A stretch of DNA of 27,570 nt from a virus: positions 1-27,570 of IMG/VR virus record IMGVR_UViG_3300015373_000036; one strand, given 5' to 3'. How positions within the stretch are numbered: the stretch's first letter is position 1; every line of letters starts with the position of its first letter. The notes beneath the pieces are model-generated. The model searched no databases, was not told the DNA's origin, and was given only the letters and a program-made list of their open reading frames with translations. Positions 5,996-14,628 of the stretch are shown one piece after another. Made by a program: the position numbers and the translations under genes.

Positions 5996-6937
5996 TCAGA
6001 TGTGAACCTCGACAGTGGCAGCGACCCAGCTACCCACGTTGGTGCCTTGGGCTATCGCACCATCCGACGTAGTGAGGTCCTTACTGTTCGCGCAGATGTG
6101 TGCAACGTTGGTGCTGCCGGTGGCCGATGCCTGCCGGGTGTAACCCGTTGGCGCAGCGGGCCATACCAGACCAGAGCCGCCCTGGCCGTAGAAGTGCAAC
6201 AGCATCGAGGTGTCATCGGTTCTGCTCATCGTGACGGCAGGTGCCGTCAGCGCACCACCCACGGCACCGTTAATCCCATGTCCGCCAATGGGATTGGACG
6301 CGTTCGCGCCACGCAGCACGATGGCGAACAAGCCGGTGTTTCCGCTCCACACACCGGACGTGTGATTGGTGGCCGTCGCGATGCAATAGACGGTACGGAT
6401 GTTGGTAGTGCCGCCACCGGCACCGCTGTCAATGTCTATCCAGTTCGGAACCGTCCCTCCCGCAGCGGGTTTCGTAACAGCCGTCGACAACCTGACCGCT
6501 GCGATAAGGATGGTGTCGCCAACGTTGTGGGCAGGCAACGGAATTGACGTAGCATCATCGGTGGCCACCGGAGTACCGACAACGCTGACCACGAGTGTGC
6601 CTGCCGCCGTTGCCGTTAGGCTTCCATTGCCGGTGAACGGTGCCGTCCTCAAGTACGCTGCAACGAGTACGGCCGTCATTGCACCGCTACCAGCAAGCGC
6701 CGCAAGGATATTCAGCCTCGGACTGACCAGCGGAGAGAGCATGGTGCCGCCACCACTGAACGCCGTCGCCATCGTCACCTTGATCAACATGCTTGCCAGA
6801 TCAAGTGCGCCACTGCCGGTCAATGTTGTTGTGGTACCGAACTTTTGGATGACCTCAGCCGACAGCGCGCCGCCACCGCTGAACCCGACAGATGCCGAGG
6901 TACCCATAGAGACTATGGCACTTAGTGTTCCGACCAT
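5996..6937 (-). CDS. Minor tail protein with glycine-rich repeats, copy 2 of a tandem pair (313 aa)
   Basis: The first 120 residues hold about five repeats of the form hydrophobic-x-G-x-G-x-hydrophobic (FSGGGALSA, LTGSGALDL, FSGGGTMLS, LAGSGAMTA, FTGNGSLTA) spaced about 20-30 residues apart. The last 190 residues are a paralog of the C-terminal domain of the upstream gene. Shared blocks include LPAHNVGD, NHTSGVW, PIGGH, GALTAPAVTM, STNVAHIC and a terminal TVEVHI. This layout (repeat stalk plus compact domain) suits a tail fibre or tip protein, which is inferred from context. Its start ATG overlaps the stop of the upstream copy (TAATG). Confidence 0.75.
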   Translation of the reverse strand: MVGTLSAIVSMGTSASVGFSGGGALSAEVIQKFGTTTTLTGSGALDLASMLIKVTMATAFSGGGTMLSPLVSPRLNILAALAGSGAMTAVLVAAYLRTAPFTGNGSLTATAAGTLVVSVVGTPVATDDATSIPLPAHNVGDTILIAAVRLSTAVTKPAAGGTVPNWIDIDSGAGGGTTNIRTVYCIATATNHTSGVWSGNTGLFAIVLRGANASNPIGGHGINGAVGGALTAPAVTMSRTDDTSMLLHFYGQGGSGLVWPAAPTGYTRQASATGSTNVAHICANSKDLTTSDGAIAQGTNVGSWVAATVEVHI

Positions 6938-6958
6938 TAGATGTGAACCTCGACAGTG
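5998..6958. repeat. Nucleotide repeats between the duplicated tail genes
   Basis: An exact 20-nt repeat (agatgtgaacctcgacagtg) lies at 5998-6017 and 6939-6958, covering the 3' ends of the two paralogous genes. A second pair, 6345-6382 and 7283-7320, is identical except for one base over 38 nt. The copies are offset by about 940 bp, one gene length, as expected of a tandem gene duplication whose C-terminal domains are still kept similar. Confidence 0.85.
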
Positions 6959-8175
6959 AGAGCGATGAAAGCACCGGTCGTAACCAAGGCCGATGAACCG
7001 TCAGATGTGGTGACATTCTTTGTGTTCATGCAGATGTGGGCAACGTTGGTGCTACTTGTCGACGAGACTTGCGTGGTGCAACCCGCTGGTGGCGGGTCCC
7101 ACACCAGGTTGGCGCTACCTCTCCCGTAGATGTAGAACAGCTCCGAGGTACCGTCTGTCTTGGTCATGGTGACAGCGGGAGCGGTCAGGGCACCCGAGAT
7201 ACCGCCAGCGATGGCATGCCCGCCAATCGGCGAGGAGGGATTGTGTCCGCGTAATACCACGGCGCACAACGCAGTTGCTGAACTCCACACACCGGACGTG
7301 TGATTGTTGGCCGTCGCGATTGCCCATGCGGTACGCCCGTTGACCGTGCCACCACCGGCACCGTTGTCGATGTCGATGAAGTTCGGAACTGTGCCGCCCG
7401 CAGTGGGTTTCGTGATCGCACTACTCAGTCTTGCTGCCGCCATGATGATCAGATCACCAACGTTGTGGGCGGGCAACGTAATTGACGTCGCCTCGGCTGC
7501 GACCGCCGCACCGACGATGGTGACCGCATTGACACTGCCCGACACCGTAGCCGACAGGCTGCCGCCACCGGAGAACGCAGGCGAACTCTGAGTTACCTTG
7601 GCGGCCATAGCCGTTAGGCTTCCATCCCCAGACAGGTTCGTACCGATGGCGTACTTCTGACTGAGCGCAAACGCCAAAGTGCCTGTGCCACTACCTGTAT
7701 TCGAGTAAAGCGGCTGCACACCCGCCGACAGGCCATCGGGTGCCAGGAACCCACCGGCCGTAGTGGCAGCGAAAGCGCCACTGCCGGAAAGACTTACCGG
7801 GTAACCATGCTGGACTATCGCTGTCAGCCCATCGTTGAGGAATGTTGCATACTCGCCGCCACCGATGAAATTGGCTGTGCACGAATGTGTTTCAAATCCC
7901 GGTATGATCAGCGAGCCGTCACCGGACAGCGGCACCAGGCACGTCTTGCGGGGTGCCGCCACCGCAGCCAGCGCACCGCCACCGGCGAACCCGGCTTGCT
8001 TTGAAAGATGCGGTACGAGAACAGCATTCAAGCTGCCGTCACCCTGTAGCTGAACGACCTTCTCCAGTAACGCGAACCAACTGCCATAACGCCTGCGTGG
8101 TTGCGTGACAATGGATTCCACCCATGATGGGCCGGTCTGTCGTTGTGCCATAACAGGATTCACGGACCAGCTCAC
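6937..8175 (-). CDS. Minor tail protein with glycine-rich repeats, copy 1 of a tandem pair (412 aa)
   Basis: GTG 8175 overlaps the TGA of the preceding gene (GTGA). ATG 8151 is an alternative start. After a short unique N-terminus there are about eight glycine-rich repeats (for example FAGGGALAAV, LSGDGSLII, LSGSGAFAA, LSGDGSLTA, FSGGGSLSA) through about residue 220. A C-terminal domain of about 190 residues follows, clearly paralogous to the next gene by eye. The repeat array is longer than in the copy (about eight against five), so the two differ mainly in stalk length. A virion tail-fibre or tip role is inferred from position after the baseplate genes and from repeat architecture. No enzymatic motif is visible. 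Confidence 0.78.
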   Translation of the reverse strand: MSWSVNPVMAQRQTGPSWVESIVTQPRRRYGSWFALLEKVVQLQGDGSLNAVLVPHLSKQAGFAGGGALAAVAAPRKTCLVPLSGDGSLIIPGFETHSCTANFIGGGEYATFLNDGLTAIVQHGYPVSLSGSGAFAATTAGGFLAPDGLSAGVQPLYSNTGSGTGTLAFALSQKYAIGTNLSGDGSLTAMAAKVTQSSPAFSGGGSLSATVSGSVNAVTIVGAAVAAEATSITLPAHNVGDLIIMAAARLSSAITKPTAGGTVPNFIDIDNGAGGGTVNGRTAWAIATANNHTSGVWSSATALCAVVLRGHNPSSPIGGHAIAGGISGALTAPAVTMTKTDGTSELFYIYGRGSANLVWDPPPAGCTTQVSSTSSTNVAHICMNTKNVTTSDGSSALVTTGAFIALTVEVHI

Positions 8176-10232
8176 TGCGTTTGGTCCATCCCGTTCCAGT
8201 AGTGCAGACCGCCGGGTGCCTCTTGACCCGGCAACGGCAACAGGTGCCCCTCGGCCCGCCCGCCATGACCCCAGCGCCGGAACGCTGCGCCCAAACCGGA
8301 AGCCGTGCCTGTCTCGACAACATCCAAACGTATTGAGGCACCGACCTTTGCGCGAAAGTACCGGGCTACGCCATTGGGCAGGTCACCGGCCTCGCCGATC
8401 AGGTTGGCACCGGGACCAGGTGGCGAAATGCCGCCAGTACTCAGGGATTTCAGTGTGGTCGGGCTGCCGCTGATGAACCGCACAATGGACAGCGAGCCGT
8501 CGCCGCCGTAGCGAATCCTGATACCCGTGACATTCGCCAAAGATGTTGTGTCATCAGAGATTCGAAGCCATACATCGTCATGCCCACAGTAGTTGTACGT
8601 GCCGAGGATCGCATCGTAGAACCGGGTCGACTTGGACGACAGTTCGCTCGTGACCCGCTGGTAATCCGTTGCGCTACGCAGGATTGCAGGATTGTTACGG
8701 ATGCACAGGAACTCGCGATCCTGGGTGCCGCTGGTCGCGAACGTCGCATCATGTCCGTTGGGTGTGGCCCAAATGCCCGCTCCCCCTGAGTAAGACGTGA
8801 GCCAGGTAGTACCGAGACTGGATGAGCTGGTGCGCTCCAAGGTGTCAGTGTCGGTGACTCCCACCAATCCGCCTGCGGCAGTGCCACTTCCGGTGCCGCC
8901 CGAGGCCACCGGCAGCGCCGATACCTTGCTCTCCAGGTTGGACAGTCGAGCGAACATGTTGGTGACACCGGCAGCCGCCTCGATAATTGAATGTGTCTGC
9001 CCCATAAGGACTTCCGCGACTTTCGCGATGTCGAACCCACTGCCGGTGAGGTTGCCGATGTTGGTCACCAGGTTGTCGTTGATGGTGCCCAGGCCGGGGA
9101 CGAACTGATCGGCGATAGCGCCGAGGTTAATGTTGTTGGCGTTCAACGGACTTAGGCTATCAAGGAACGCGCTCAGCCGGTCGCCCACGTCCTCGAAGCC
9201 TTCTGCGACATTGCCCTCGATGGTCGACACCAGATCGTTAAAGTCTTGCAGCTCAGCCTTGTTCACCAATTCCATTGCGTTGGTGACGATTCCGGTAAAC
9301 AGGTTGGTGACATCATCGGTAAGCGTTGTGCCAGCATCGGTTCCGGCAATGAACCGCTGAAACACCGTCTGCGTCTTGGTTGCCGACATGGTGGAGAACG
9401 ACACCTTCCCGGCCGTCGCTGTCGAGCCCACGATGAGCCGGGTGCGTATCCCAGTTACGTTGTCGGGCACCGTGAATGAACCGGCCAGCATGATCCAGTC
9501 GGTGATGGTCGACGGCGTAGCGGCATGCGATGCGATGACCTGTTGCGTCACTGCGCCGGTATCCCCATATCCGGTGACTCCCAACGCAACCGGCAGCCCG
9601 GTGCCGACGAGTCCCTGCCACAGTGCCCGCCCGCTGATCGGCATCACCTGGCCTGCCGATACCGGAATCAGATTGCCCAACAACTCTTTTGACGTTCCAT
9701 CGGCGTTGGTCCATGCTGCACCGGTACCGTTGAACCCACCGGTCGCATCGTGGAACCACTGCTCCAGTCCCGAAAAGCCTTCTGCATCAAGGAAATTCGG
9801 GTCGGCAATCAGGTTAGTGACGTAACTGCCGATATTCGAGAATGGTATGTGCGCCAACAAGTCTGTGGGAATCAGGTTGAACAGGTTCAGTGCATTGAGC
9901 GGACTGTCCGGCCCGAGCAGGCCGGTGGTGTCAATGTTGAAGAACTCGCCGATGGCCTGCACGAGACTCTCGAAAAACGCTGAAGGAGAAGAGAAGTCGA
10001 GGTCACCGAAGGCCAACAAGAACTTGTTGGCCACGTCGATGATGTCAATGCCGGTGACCGCTTCCAACGCTTGCAACAGTTCGTTGACCGCCTGAGTGAC
10101 CAGCTCCTCGACGTTCTCCAGCGAGAACGGATAGGTATCCAGAAATCGCTTGAGGTCGAACGACATTCGGTTCGTCGGATCGTTCGGCACCTTGCGGCGC
10201 GTAGCGGGGATGATGCTGACAGACCTAGGCAT
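8172..10232 (-). CDS. Large minor tail protein (686 aa)
   Basis: The opening MPRSVSIIPATRRKVPNDP followed by FDLKRFLDTYPFSLENV is typical of large minor tail proteins of mycobacteriophages. Residues about 30-150 are helical and rich in Leu, Phe and Asp. Residues 165-290 look like a beta-sandwich domain (from TGGFNGTGAAWTN to GSFTVPDNVTGIRTRLIVGS). A helical segment (about 315-440) with possible coiled-coil character follows (LSNLESKV). The last 240 residues, after a Gly-rich linker (ASGGTGSGTAAGG), form another beta-rich region similar to fibre heads. It probably forms part of the tail tip or a fibre. The stop overlaps the start of the first duplicated gene. Confidence 0.78.
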   Translation of the reverse strand: MPRSVSIIPATRRKVPNDPTNRMSFDLKRFLDTYPFSLENVEELVTQAVNELLQALEAVTGIDIIDVANKFLLAFGDLDFSSPSAFFESLVQAIGEFFNIDTTGLLGPDSPLNALNLFNLIPTDLLAHIPFSNIGSYVTNLIADPNFLDAEGFSGLEQWFHDATGGFNGTGAAWTNADGTSKELLGNLIPVSAGQVMPISGRALWQGLVGTGLPVALGVTGYGDTGAVTQQVIASHAATPSTITDWIMLAGSFTVPDNVTGIRTRLIVGSTATAGKVSFSTMSATKTQTVFQRFIAGTDAGTTLTDDVTNLFTGIVTNAMELVNKAELQDFNDLVSTIEGNVAEGFEDVGDRLSAFLDSLSPLNANNINLGAIADQFVPGLGTINDNLVTNIGNLTGSGFDIAKVAEVLMGQTHSIIEAAAGVTNMFARLSNLESKVSALPVASGGTGSGTAAGGLVGVTDTDTLERTSSSSLGTTWLTSYSGGAGIWATPNGHDATFATSGTQDREFLCIRNNPAILRSATDYQRVTSELSSKSTRFYDAILGTYNYCGHDDVWLRISDDTTSLANVTGIRIRYGGDGSLSIVRFISGSPTTLKSLSTGGISPPGPGANLIGEAGDLPNGVARYFRAKVGASIRLDVVETGTASGLGAAFRRWGHGGRAEGHLLPLPGQEAPGGLHYWNGMDQTQ

Positions 10233-10241
10233 CTCGAATCC

Positions 10242-11399
10242 TTATGCGGGAACCGGCAATTGGAGCAGGCTCAACTGTGCATCCTCAGGGTTGAAGTTGA
10301 AAGTGCCCACCAGGCCTTCATTTATCACATTGACATAGATGGTGCCAGCATTGCCAACATGATTGGCGGGCACCTTGGCCAGCGCATTGGTGGGCGACAT
10401 GGCCAGGTTGGGCTGGTCCGGTGAACTGGTGTGCGGGATCAAAGTGACTGTGCCGAAAGCGTTTCCATGTCCGACAGCGATGATCGTGCCATCCGGTGCA
10501 CCGAGCCTGACCTCTGCGCCGACCAGCATCGGGGTCGCCGAGAGCTGCAAACCGAATATCTTGAGCTGACCGAAAACCCAAGGCTTCCAAGGGAATTGCA
10601 GCACCGGGCAGGCGAACGTGCACACCGTCTGCGAGGCACCCGAGATACCGGCGTACGACTGGAACGCCGCCTCGGGGATCGTCATCGGTTGCGGCACAAT
10701 CATTCCCAGCGTCTTAGGCTCCCAGATCGGCTTGCCGCCCGCGTTGACCCGATTGGAACACACCAGGAAATCGCCGGGTGCCGGTGCTCGCGTGACGAAA
10801 TCAACGTCACCGGCCTGCGACAGTGCGTTGCCCGGAAGTCCTTGTGGCCCAATAGGATACGCAGCATGCAGGGTCCACGTCGGATTGGCGATGCCACCGG
10901 CCACCTCGACCCACGAGGACTCGCCGTTAGGCCCGTTGTTCGATCCCGGTGGCTCTGCCACAAGTAACGGATCGATGACCGGGTACGGTCCCGGTGGACC
11001 TTGCGAGCCCACCGGCATTTGCCGGTATTCCGTTCCGTACCACACGTACATCGCCGTGCCGATAGTGTTGCCCTCTTCATCCCTGGTGGCGAATATCCAG
11101 TACTTGCCGATGTCGGCTTCGGTGTTGGTCAACGTCGGAAGGTCTTGCGGCGTAGGGTAAACCGTCAACGGATCGTTCTGGAATCGCAGTGCGAACATGG
11201 GCTCGCCGGGCTTGCCCGGTGGCCCGACGAGCACCGGCACCGTGATCACCGCCGTGTCACCGAACATCTCCATGGTGGCGGCAAATTGGTTGGGCACGTT
11301 GGGGTCTGTGACCACACCCATGAAGTAGGTGTTGGTCAGCACGGTAGCCAGCGGGATGATGTCGCCCACTGAAAGTGCTTGGTACTGAGGATAAGTCAC
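10242..11399 (-). CDS. Minor tail protein with collagen-like segments (385 aa)
   Basis: The start is GTG 11399, overlapping the stop of the preceding small gene (GTGA). The protein contains three short Gly-X-Y runs: GPPGKPGEP (about residue 60), GSQGPPGPYP (about 131) and GPQGLPGNA (about 182). These are separated by globular parts. Collagen-like patches are common in actinobacteriophage tail-tip proteins, where they support trimerisation. The C-terminal 150 residues are beta-rich and probably form a head domain. It lies directly after the baseplate proteins. No hydrolase motif is seen. Confidence 0.78.
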   Translation of the reverse strand: MTYPQYQALSVGDIIPLATVLTNTYFMGVVTDPNVPNQFAATMEMFGDTAVITVPVLVGPPGKPGEPMFALRFQNDPLTVYPTPQDLPTLTNTEADIGKYWIFATRDEEGNTIGTAMYVWYGTEYRQMPVGSQGPPGPYPVIDPLLVAEPPGSNNGPNGESSWVEVAGGIANPTWTLHAAYPIGPQGLPGNALSQAGDVDFVTRAPAPGDFLVCSNRVNAGGKPIWEPKTLGMIVPQPMTIPEAAFQSYAGISGASQTVCTFACPVLQFPWKPWVFGQLKIFGLQLSATPMLVGAEVRLGAPDGTIIAVGHGNAFGTVTLIPHTSSPDQPNLAMSPTNALAKVPANHVGNAGTIYVNVINEGLVGTFNFNPEDAQLSLLQLPVPA

Positions 11400-11680
11400 G
11401 ACTCTCTCCGTTCGTTGATTGGCTCGATGTGATCGACGTAATTGACGGTTGGCCCACCGGTATTCCAGGGATCGACTGTCTCCGTTGGTATTTCGTGGCC
11501 AGGCAGCGGCTCACCCTCGACGATGCGCCACTGTGGCGCGTTGACGATGGCGTCCCGAATGTCCTTGGCCGTCTTGCCGATCTCCTGAATCCTCGGCGCT
11601 GCCGCCTGCATGGCTCGAGCCCAATCAGCAAGCGCCCCACGCTGTTCCGGCGTCAGTCGCGCTAAGTTGTTGCCGCTCAT
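11396..11680 (-). CDS. Small protein in the tail operon (94 aa)
   Basis: ATG 11680 overlaps the TGA of the Tal-like gene (ATGA) and its own stop overlaps the next start, so it is translationally coupled on both sides. The N-terminal half (LARLTPEQRGALADWARAMQ and on to about residue 48) is predicted helical. The second half is acidic and proline-containing. The same position in many mycobacteriophages holds a short protein of this type between two minor tail genes. It could be a structural connector or an assembly factor. No family is recognised. Confidence 0.72.
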   Translation of the reverse strand: MSGNNLARLTPEQRGALADWARAMQAAAPRIQEIGKTAKDIRDAIVNAPQWRIVEGEPLPGHEIPTETVDPWNTGGPTVNYVDHIEPINERRES

Positions 11681-13533
11681 CCGAATACCGTTCCCTCTCC
11701 CAAGAAGTTCCCCAGCAGTGAGTACACTGCCTGCAATGCCCGCATGCCACGCATGAACGGGTCATCCTTGCCCTTGCTGTCACCGATGGAAACCGTTGCG
11801 AGAACAGGCTTTAGGCGATCCCAGCCACGCTTCATGCCCTTGAGCTGATCGACGTAAATAACCTGATCGAACTCCCATCCACCACGCTCGCCGAGCCGGA
11901 TGTCTTTGTCCACCACCCACGGCATGCCGTTGCGGATGGTGGCCTGGAATCCATGGAAAGCCCTTGTCTTGTAACGTGCTTGCTCCAGTGTCAGGAACCC
12001 GGCGAGCGTGTACGCGACACCATGCCCCTTCTCGAAGAATTCCTGAAACGCCAAATCGCCTGTCCACAAGGCTCTTACGGGATCAGTGATGCGCTGCCAA
12101 CAGAGCACGGTGTTGTCGAGCTGACCCTGGTACACGTTCTCTAGTCCTGGCGTGGCAGGCATCTCCCACGCCGTGTTGACGAACGTGCCGATGGCAGCGT
12201 TGATCATTTCACTCAATTGGCTTAAGCCGTAACGGATTCCAAAGGTCTGGAGTTCGTTCACAATGGTGGGCGAACGGCCGCCGGTCATCAGCGTGCGGGC
12301 TGGTCCCTTGTTGAGCGTGTGCGAGGCCTCGACTACCGCCGTGAACTGACCGTCACGCCAAATCACTTTGGGTGGTGGAACTTTCACACCTAACAGGGTC
12401 TGGAATAGCGGCGTGACACCATCGGTGTCATAGATAGTTTCACCGTCGAGCGTCTGACCTGTGTTGGCGTCAAAGATGATTGAGCTGAACAGGTCATCGA
12501 GCGTGACGCCGACAGTCTCCAGCAACCCGTCAATCGGTGTGCCCGTTGGTCCCTCATGGCCAGACCAGTCCTCGATAGCGAAGATGACGCAATTGCGTAG
12601 CGGCCGAATGGATTTCGACAGCGGATCGCGAATCACGTTGGGCAGCAGGTTAACAAGGTCGCTCAACTCTGTGTGCGGGCTGTCCTCGTCCTCGTCCAAC
12701 CACGTGTAAGCCCTTAGGATGCAACCGGAGTCGTCCAGTATCTCGGCCGTCGCATCGTGCCACGTTGTCCACTGCGCACCGAGCACCTGCCACATCGAGG
12801 TGTCCAGCCCAGGGTTCACGAACGCTACCTGGATGGGCCACGCCAACGGGTCAAGATTCTCCAAACCCGTTATGTTCAAAGGGTTTATCCACGAGAACGG
12901 GTTGAACGCATTGGTGATGGTGGACAGACCGGGGAAGAACAGCCGAGCCAGGTTGACGAACATCGAAATGAACAGAATTGTCCGAATTGGCCCTGGTAGC
13001 ACCCACATTCGGGGCAGCTGTATCTCCGGTGCGAAGAACGGGTTACTGGCGAAGAGCAGGTTCTTGGCATGCTCCCGCATCGAAAAGGCAATCAGCTCAA
13101 CGGTACTCGTGCCATCGTCGTGTCGCTGGACGTTGATCGTCTTGACCTTGCCGCCCCATCGCGTGCGCCAGTTCCGGTCTGTCGGAATGGGATCGATGAT
13201 CAGGTGTAAATCCTCGTCGATACGGGTCTGGTTGACGATGTAGTCGACAACCCAATTGTCATATCGCACAACGTATCTGGCCTGCGCTGTATCGGCTGCG
13301 AGTTCCTCGTACTCGCACTGCATCTCCTCACGCAGTTCGGTCATGATCTTCAGGTTCTTGTCGGCCAGCCGAATCATCGGACGTTGTTGGGACGCTTCAA
13401 CAATGGCACGATTCTTGTTGTGCATGTAGTTCAGCGCCGCCATCGGGTGCGTGTCGATAGATGGAACACCCTGTGCACCAACGGGTTCGGTGAACAGTCC
13501 ATCTAACAGCTTACTGAAGCTAATGCCGAGCAT
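11677..13533 (-). CDS. Tail-associated baseplate hub protein, Gp37-like (618 aa)
   Basis: Position directly after the Dit-like protein, and length, match the Tal or baseplate-hub protein of siphoviruses. The sequence resembles the ReqiPepy6 Gp37-like minor tail family. Residues about 60-170 (RLADKNLKIMTELREEM, then VVRYDNWVVDYIVNQTRIDEDLHLIIDP, then WGGKVKTINVQRHDDGTSTVELIAFS) look like the hub beta-domain. A hydrophobic stretch at about 188-225 contains IRTILFISMFVNLARLFF and may be a membrane-interacting segment. The C-terminal half includes a conserved-looking WVVDKDIRLGERGGW. The start shares a base with the upstream stop (TAATG). A role in tail-tip closure and host contact is known for the family and inferred here. 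Confidence 0.78.
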   Translation of the reverse strand: MLGISFSKLLDGLFTEPVGAQGVPSIDTHPMAALNYMHNKNRAIVEASQQRPMIRLADKNLKIMTELREEMQCEYEELAADTAQARYVVRYDNWVVDYIVNQTRIDEDLHLIIDPIPTDRNWRTRWGGKVKTINVQRHDDGTSTVELIAFSMREHAKNLLFASNPFFAPEIQLPRMWVLPGPIRTILFISMFVNLARLFFPGLSTITNAFNPFSWINPLNITGLENLDPLAWPIQVAFVNPGLDTSMWQVLGAQWTTWHDATAEILDDSGCILRAYTWLDEDEDSPHTELSDLVNLLPNVIRDPLSKSIRPLRNCVIFAIEDWSGHEGPTGTPIDGLLETVGVTLDDLFSSIIFDANTGQTLDGETIYDTDGVTPLFQTLLGVKVPPPKVIWRDGQFTAVVEASHTLNKGPARTLMTGGRSPTIVNELQTFGIRYGLSQLSEMINAAIGTFVNTAWEMPATPGLENVYQGQLDNTVLCWQRITDPVRALWTGDLAFQEFFEKGHGVAYTLAGFLTLEQARYKTRAFHGFQATIRNGMPWVVDKDIRLGERGGWEFDQVIYVDQLKGMKRGWDRLKPVLATVSIGDSKGKDDPFMRGMRALQAVYSLLGNFLGEGTVFG

Positions 13534-14624
13534 TACCGTGACCTCTGATAGCGTTGGCCCACAACGACAGTCACCTTGGCGTTGGGGTTAGTGTGCCGAA
13601 TCTTGAAGTTGCACACCGTATGTGGCGGAATGGGGTACATGAACCGGCAATACCCACGCTCCCACCAGGCTTCGCCCCGATCTCCGATACCGGCCAGCAG
13701 GAACCTGAAAAGCCCTGCGGCTCTTGCGATTTTGTAGAACAGGTTGTCGTGCGGATCATTGGCCGTAGTCAGTGTGCGCTCGACCGGATCGGTGTTCACC
13801 ATACCCAGACCGTCGGCGTCGTACAGCGTCGGCAACGTCACCAGCCGATCCGAATTGTTATCGGACACTTGGCAATCGCCCGCACCGTCGATGAGATAAA
13901 CGACGTACGTGGGCATGTCGCCCTGATTGGCCAGCACTATCCGGCCGAAGTACCAATCCTGTTGTCCTGTAACGATTCCCAGCGCATCTGTGACATCGAG
14001 GGTTTCGGGCGGGCCGGATTCGATGGCCTTCCATGTCTTGTAGAACGCTGGCTTGCTGTAGTACGGGCGTGGTGCGATCCACTGTAAATCCCACTGGCAC
14101 ATATTGTTTCCGTAGGCTGCCGGGTCCAGCTTCTGTGACGTGTCAACGGTCTTGAACGGCCATACCTGAATCCAGCGCCAGCCGGAATGCCGGGTGAAGC
14201 ATCCGAGCCAGCCTGGCTGATCGATGACTTGCCCTGCCCACCAACGATCTTCACAGATTCGATACAGCAGGTTGTTCATCCCGGCCTTACCGATGACCAC
14301 GCGTAAATCGATGAGCCGCTTGATGATATTGGTTCGCTCGATGGTCGCGCCGAGCTGGTATGCCGACTCGGTGATGACTTGCTCGAAGGGTAGATGGTGC
14401 TCGCCCATCATGGTCTGTCCGAGCTGCACACCCTCTTTGCCCGCGAACGGCCCGTTAAGGTGAAAGATGTTGCCCCACGGGTCAATATAGATGAACATCG
14501 TGTCGAGTGCCTGTAGGTACTCGGGCTGATGATAAAAGTTTGAATAGTGTGCTACCTCAACAGGATTCAGCAACCCGGCGTTGGTGTATCCCCCGATGGG
14601 GATGGGATTGATTGGGGCAACCAC
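13533..14624 (-). CDS. Distal tail (Dit-like) minor tail protein (363 aa)
   Basis: First gene after the tape measure, the usual place of the distal tail protein that caps the tail tube and carries the baseplate. The start is GTG 14624, with AGGAGC overlapping the end of the tape measure gene about 10 nt upstream. The mid part is rich in Trp and Tyr (GWRWIQVWPFKTVD, then QWIAPRPYYSKPAFYKTW). The C-terminus, with MYPIPPHTVCNFKIRHTNPNAKVTVVVGQRYQRSR, reads like a beta-sandwich end. The assignment depends on position and fold-like features more than on a strict motif. Confidence 0.75.
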   Translation of the reverse strand: MVAPINPIPIGGYTNAGLLNPVEVAHYSNFYHQPEYLQALDTMFIYIDPWGNIFHLNGPFAGKEGVQLGQTMMGEHHLPFEQVITESAYQLGATIERTNIIKRLIDLRVVIGKAGMNNLLYRICEDRWWAGQVIDQPGWLGCFTRHSGWRWIQVWPFKTVDTSQKLDPAAYGNNMCQWDLQWIAPRPYYSKPAFYKTWKAIESGPPETLDVTDALGIVTGQQDWYFGRIVLANQGDMPTYVVYLIDGAGDCQVSDNNSDRLVTLPTLYDADGLGMVNTDPVERTLTTANDPHDNLFYKIARAAGLFRFLLAGIGDRGEAWWERGYCRFMYPIPPHTVCNFKIRHTNPNAKVTVVVGQRYQRSR

Positions 14625-14628
14625 GATT

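Noticed and set aside
5759-6547. 262-codon plus-strand frame
   Set aside because: Runs antisense over the lipoprotein gene and a duplicated tail gene; composition mirrors the Gly/Ala-rich opposite strand.
5996-8175. CRISPR-like repeat array
   Set aside because: The repeats are degenerate protein-level glycine motifs inside genes, without constant spacers or exact direct repeats in series.
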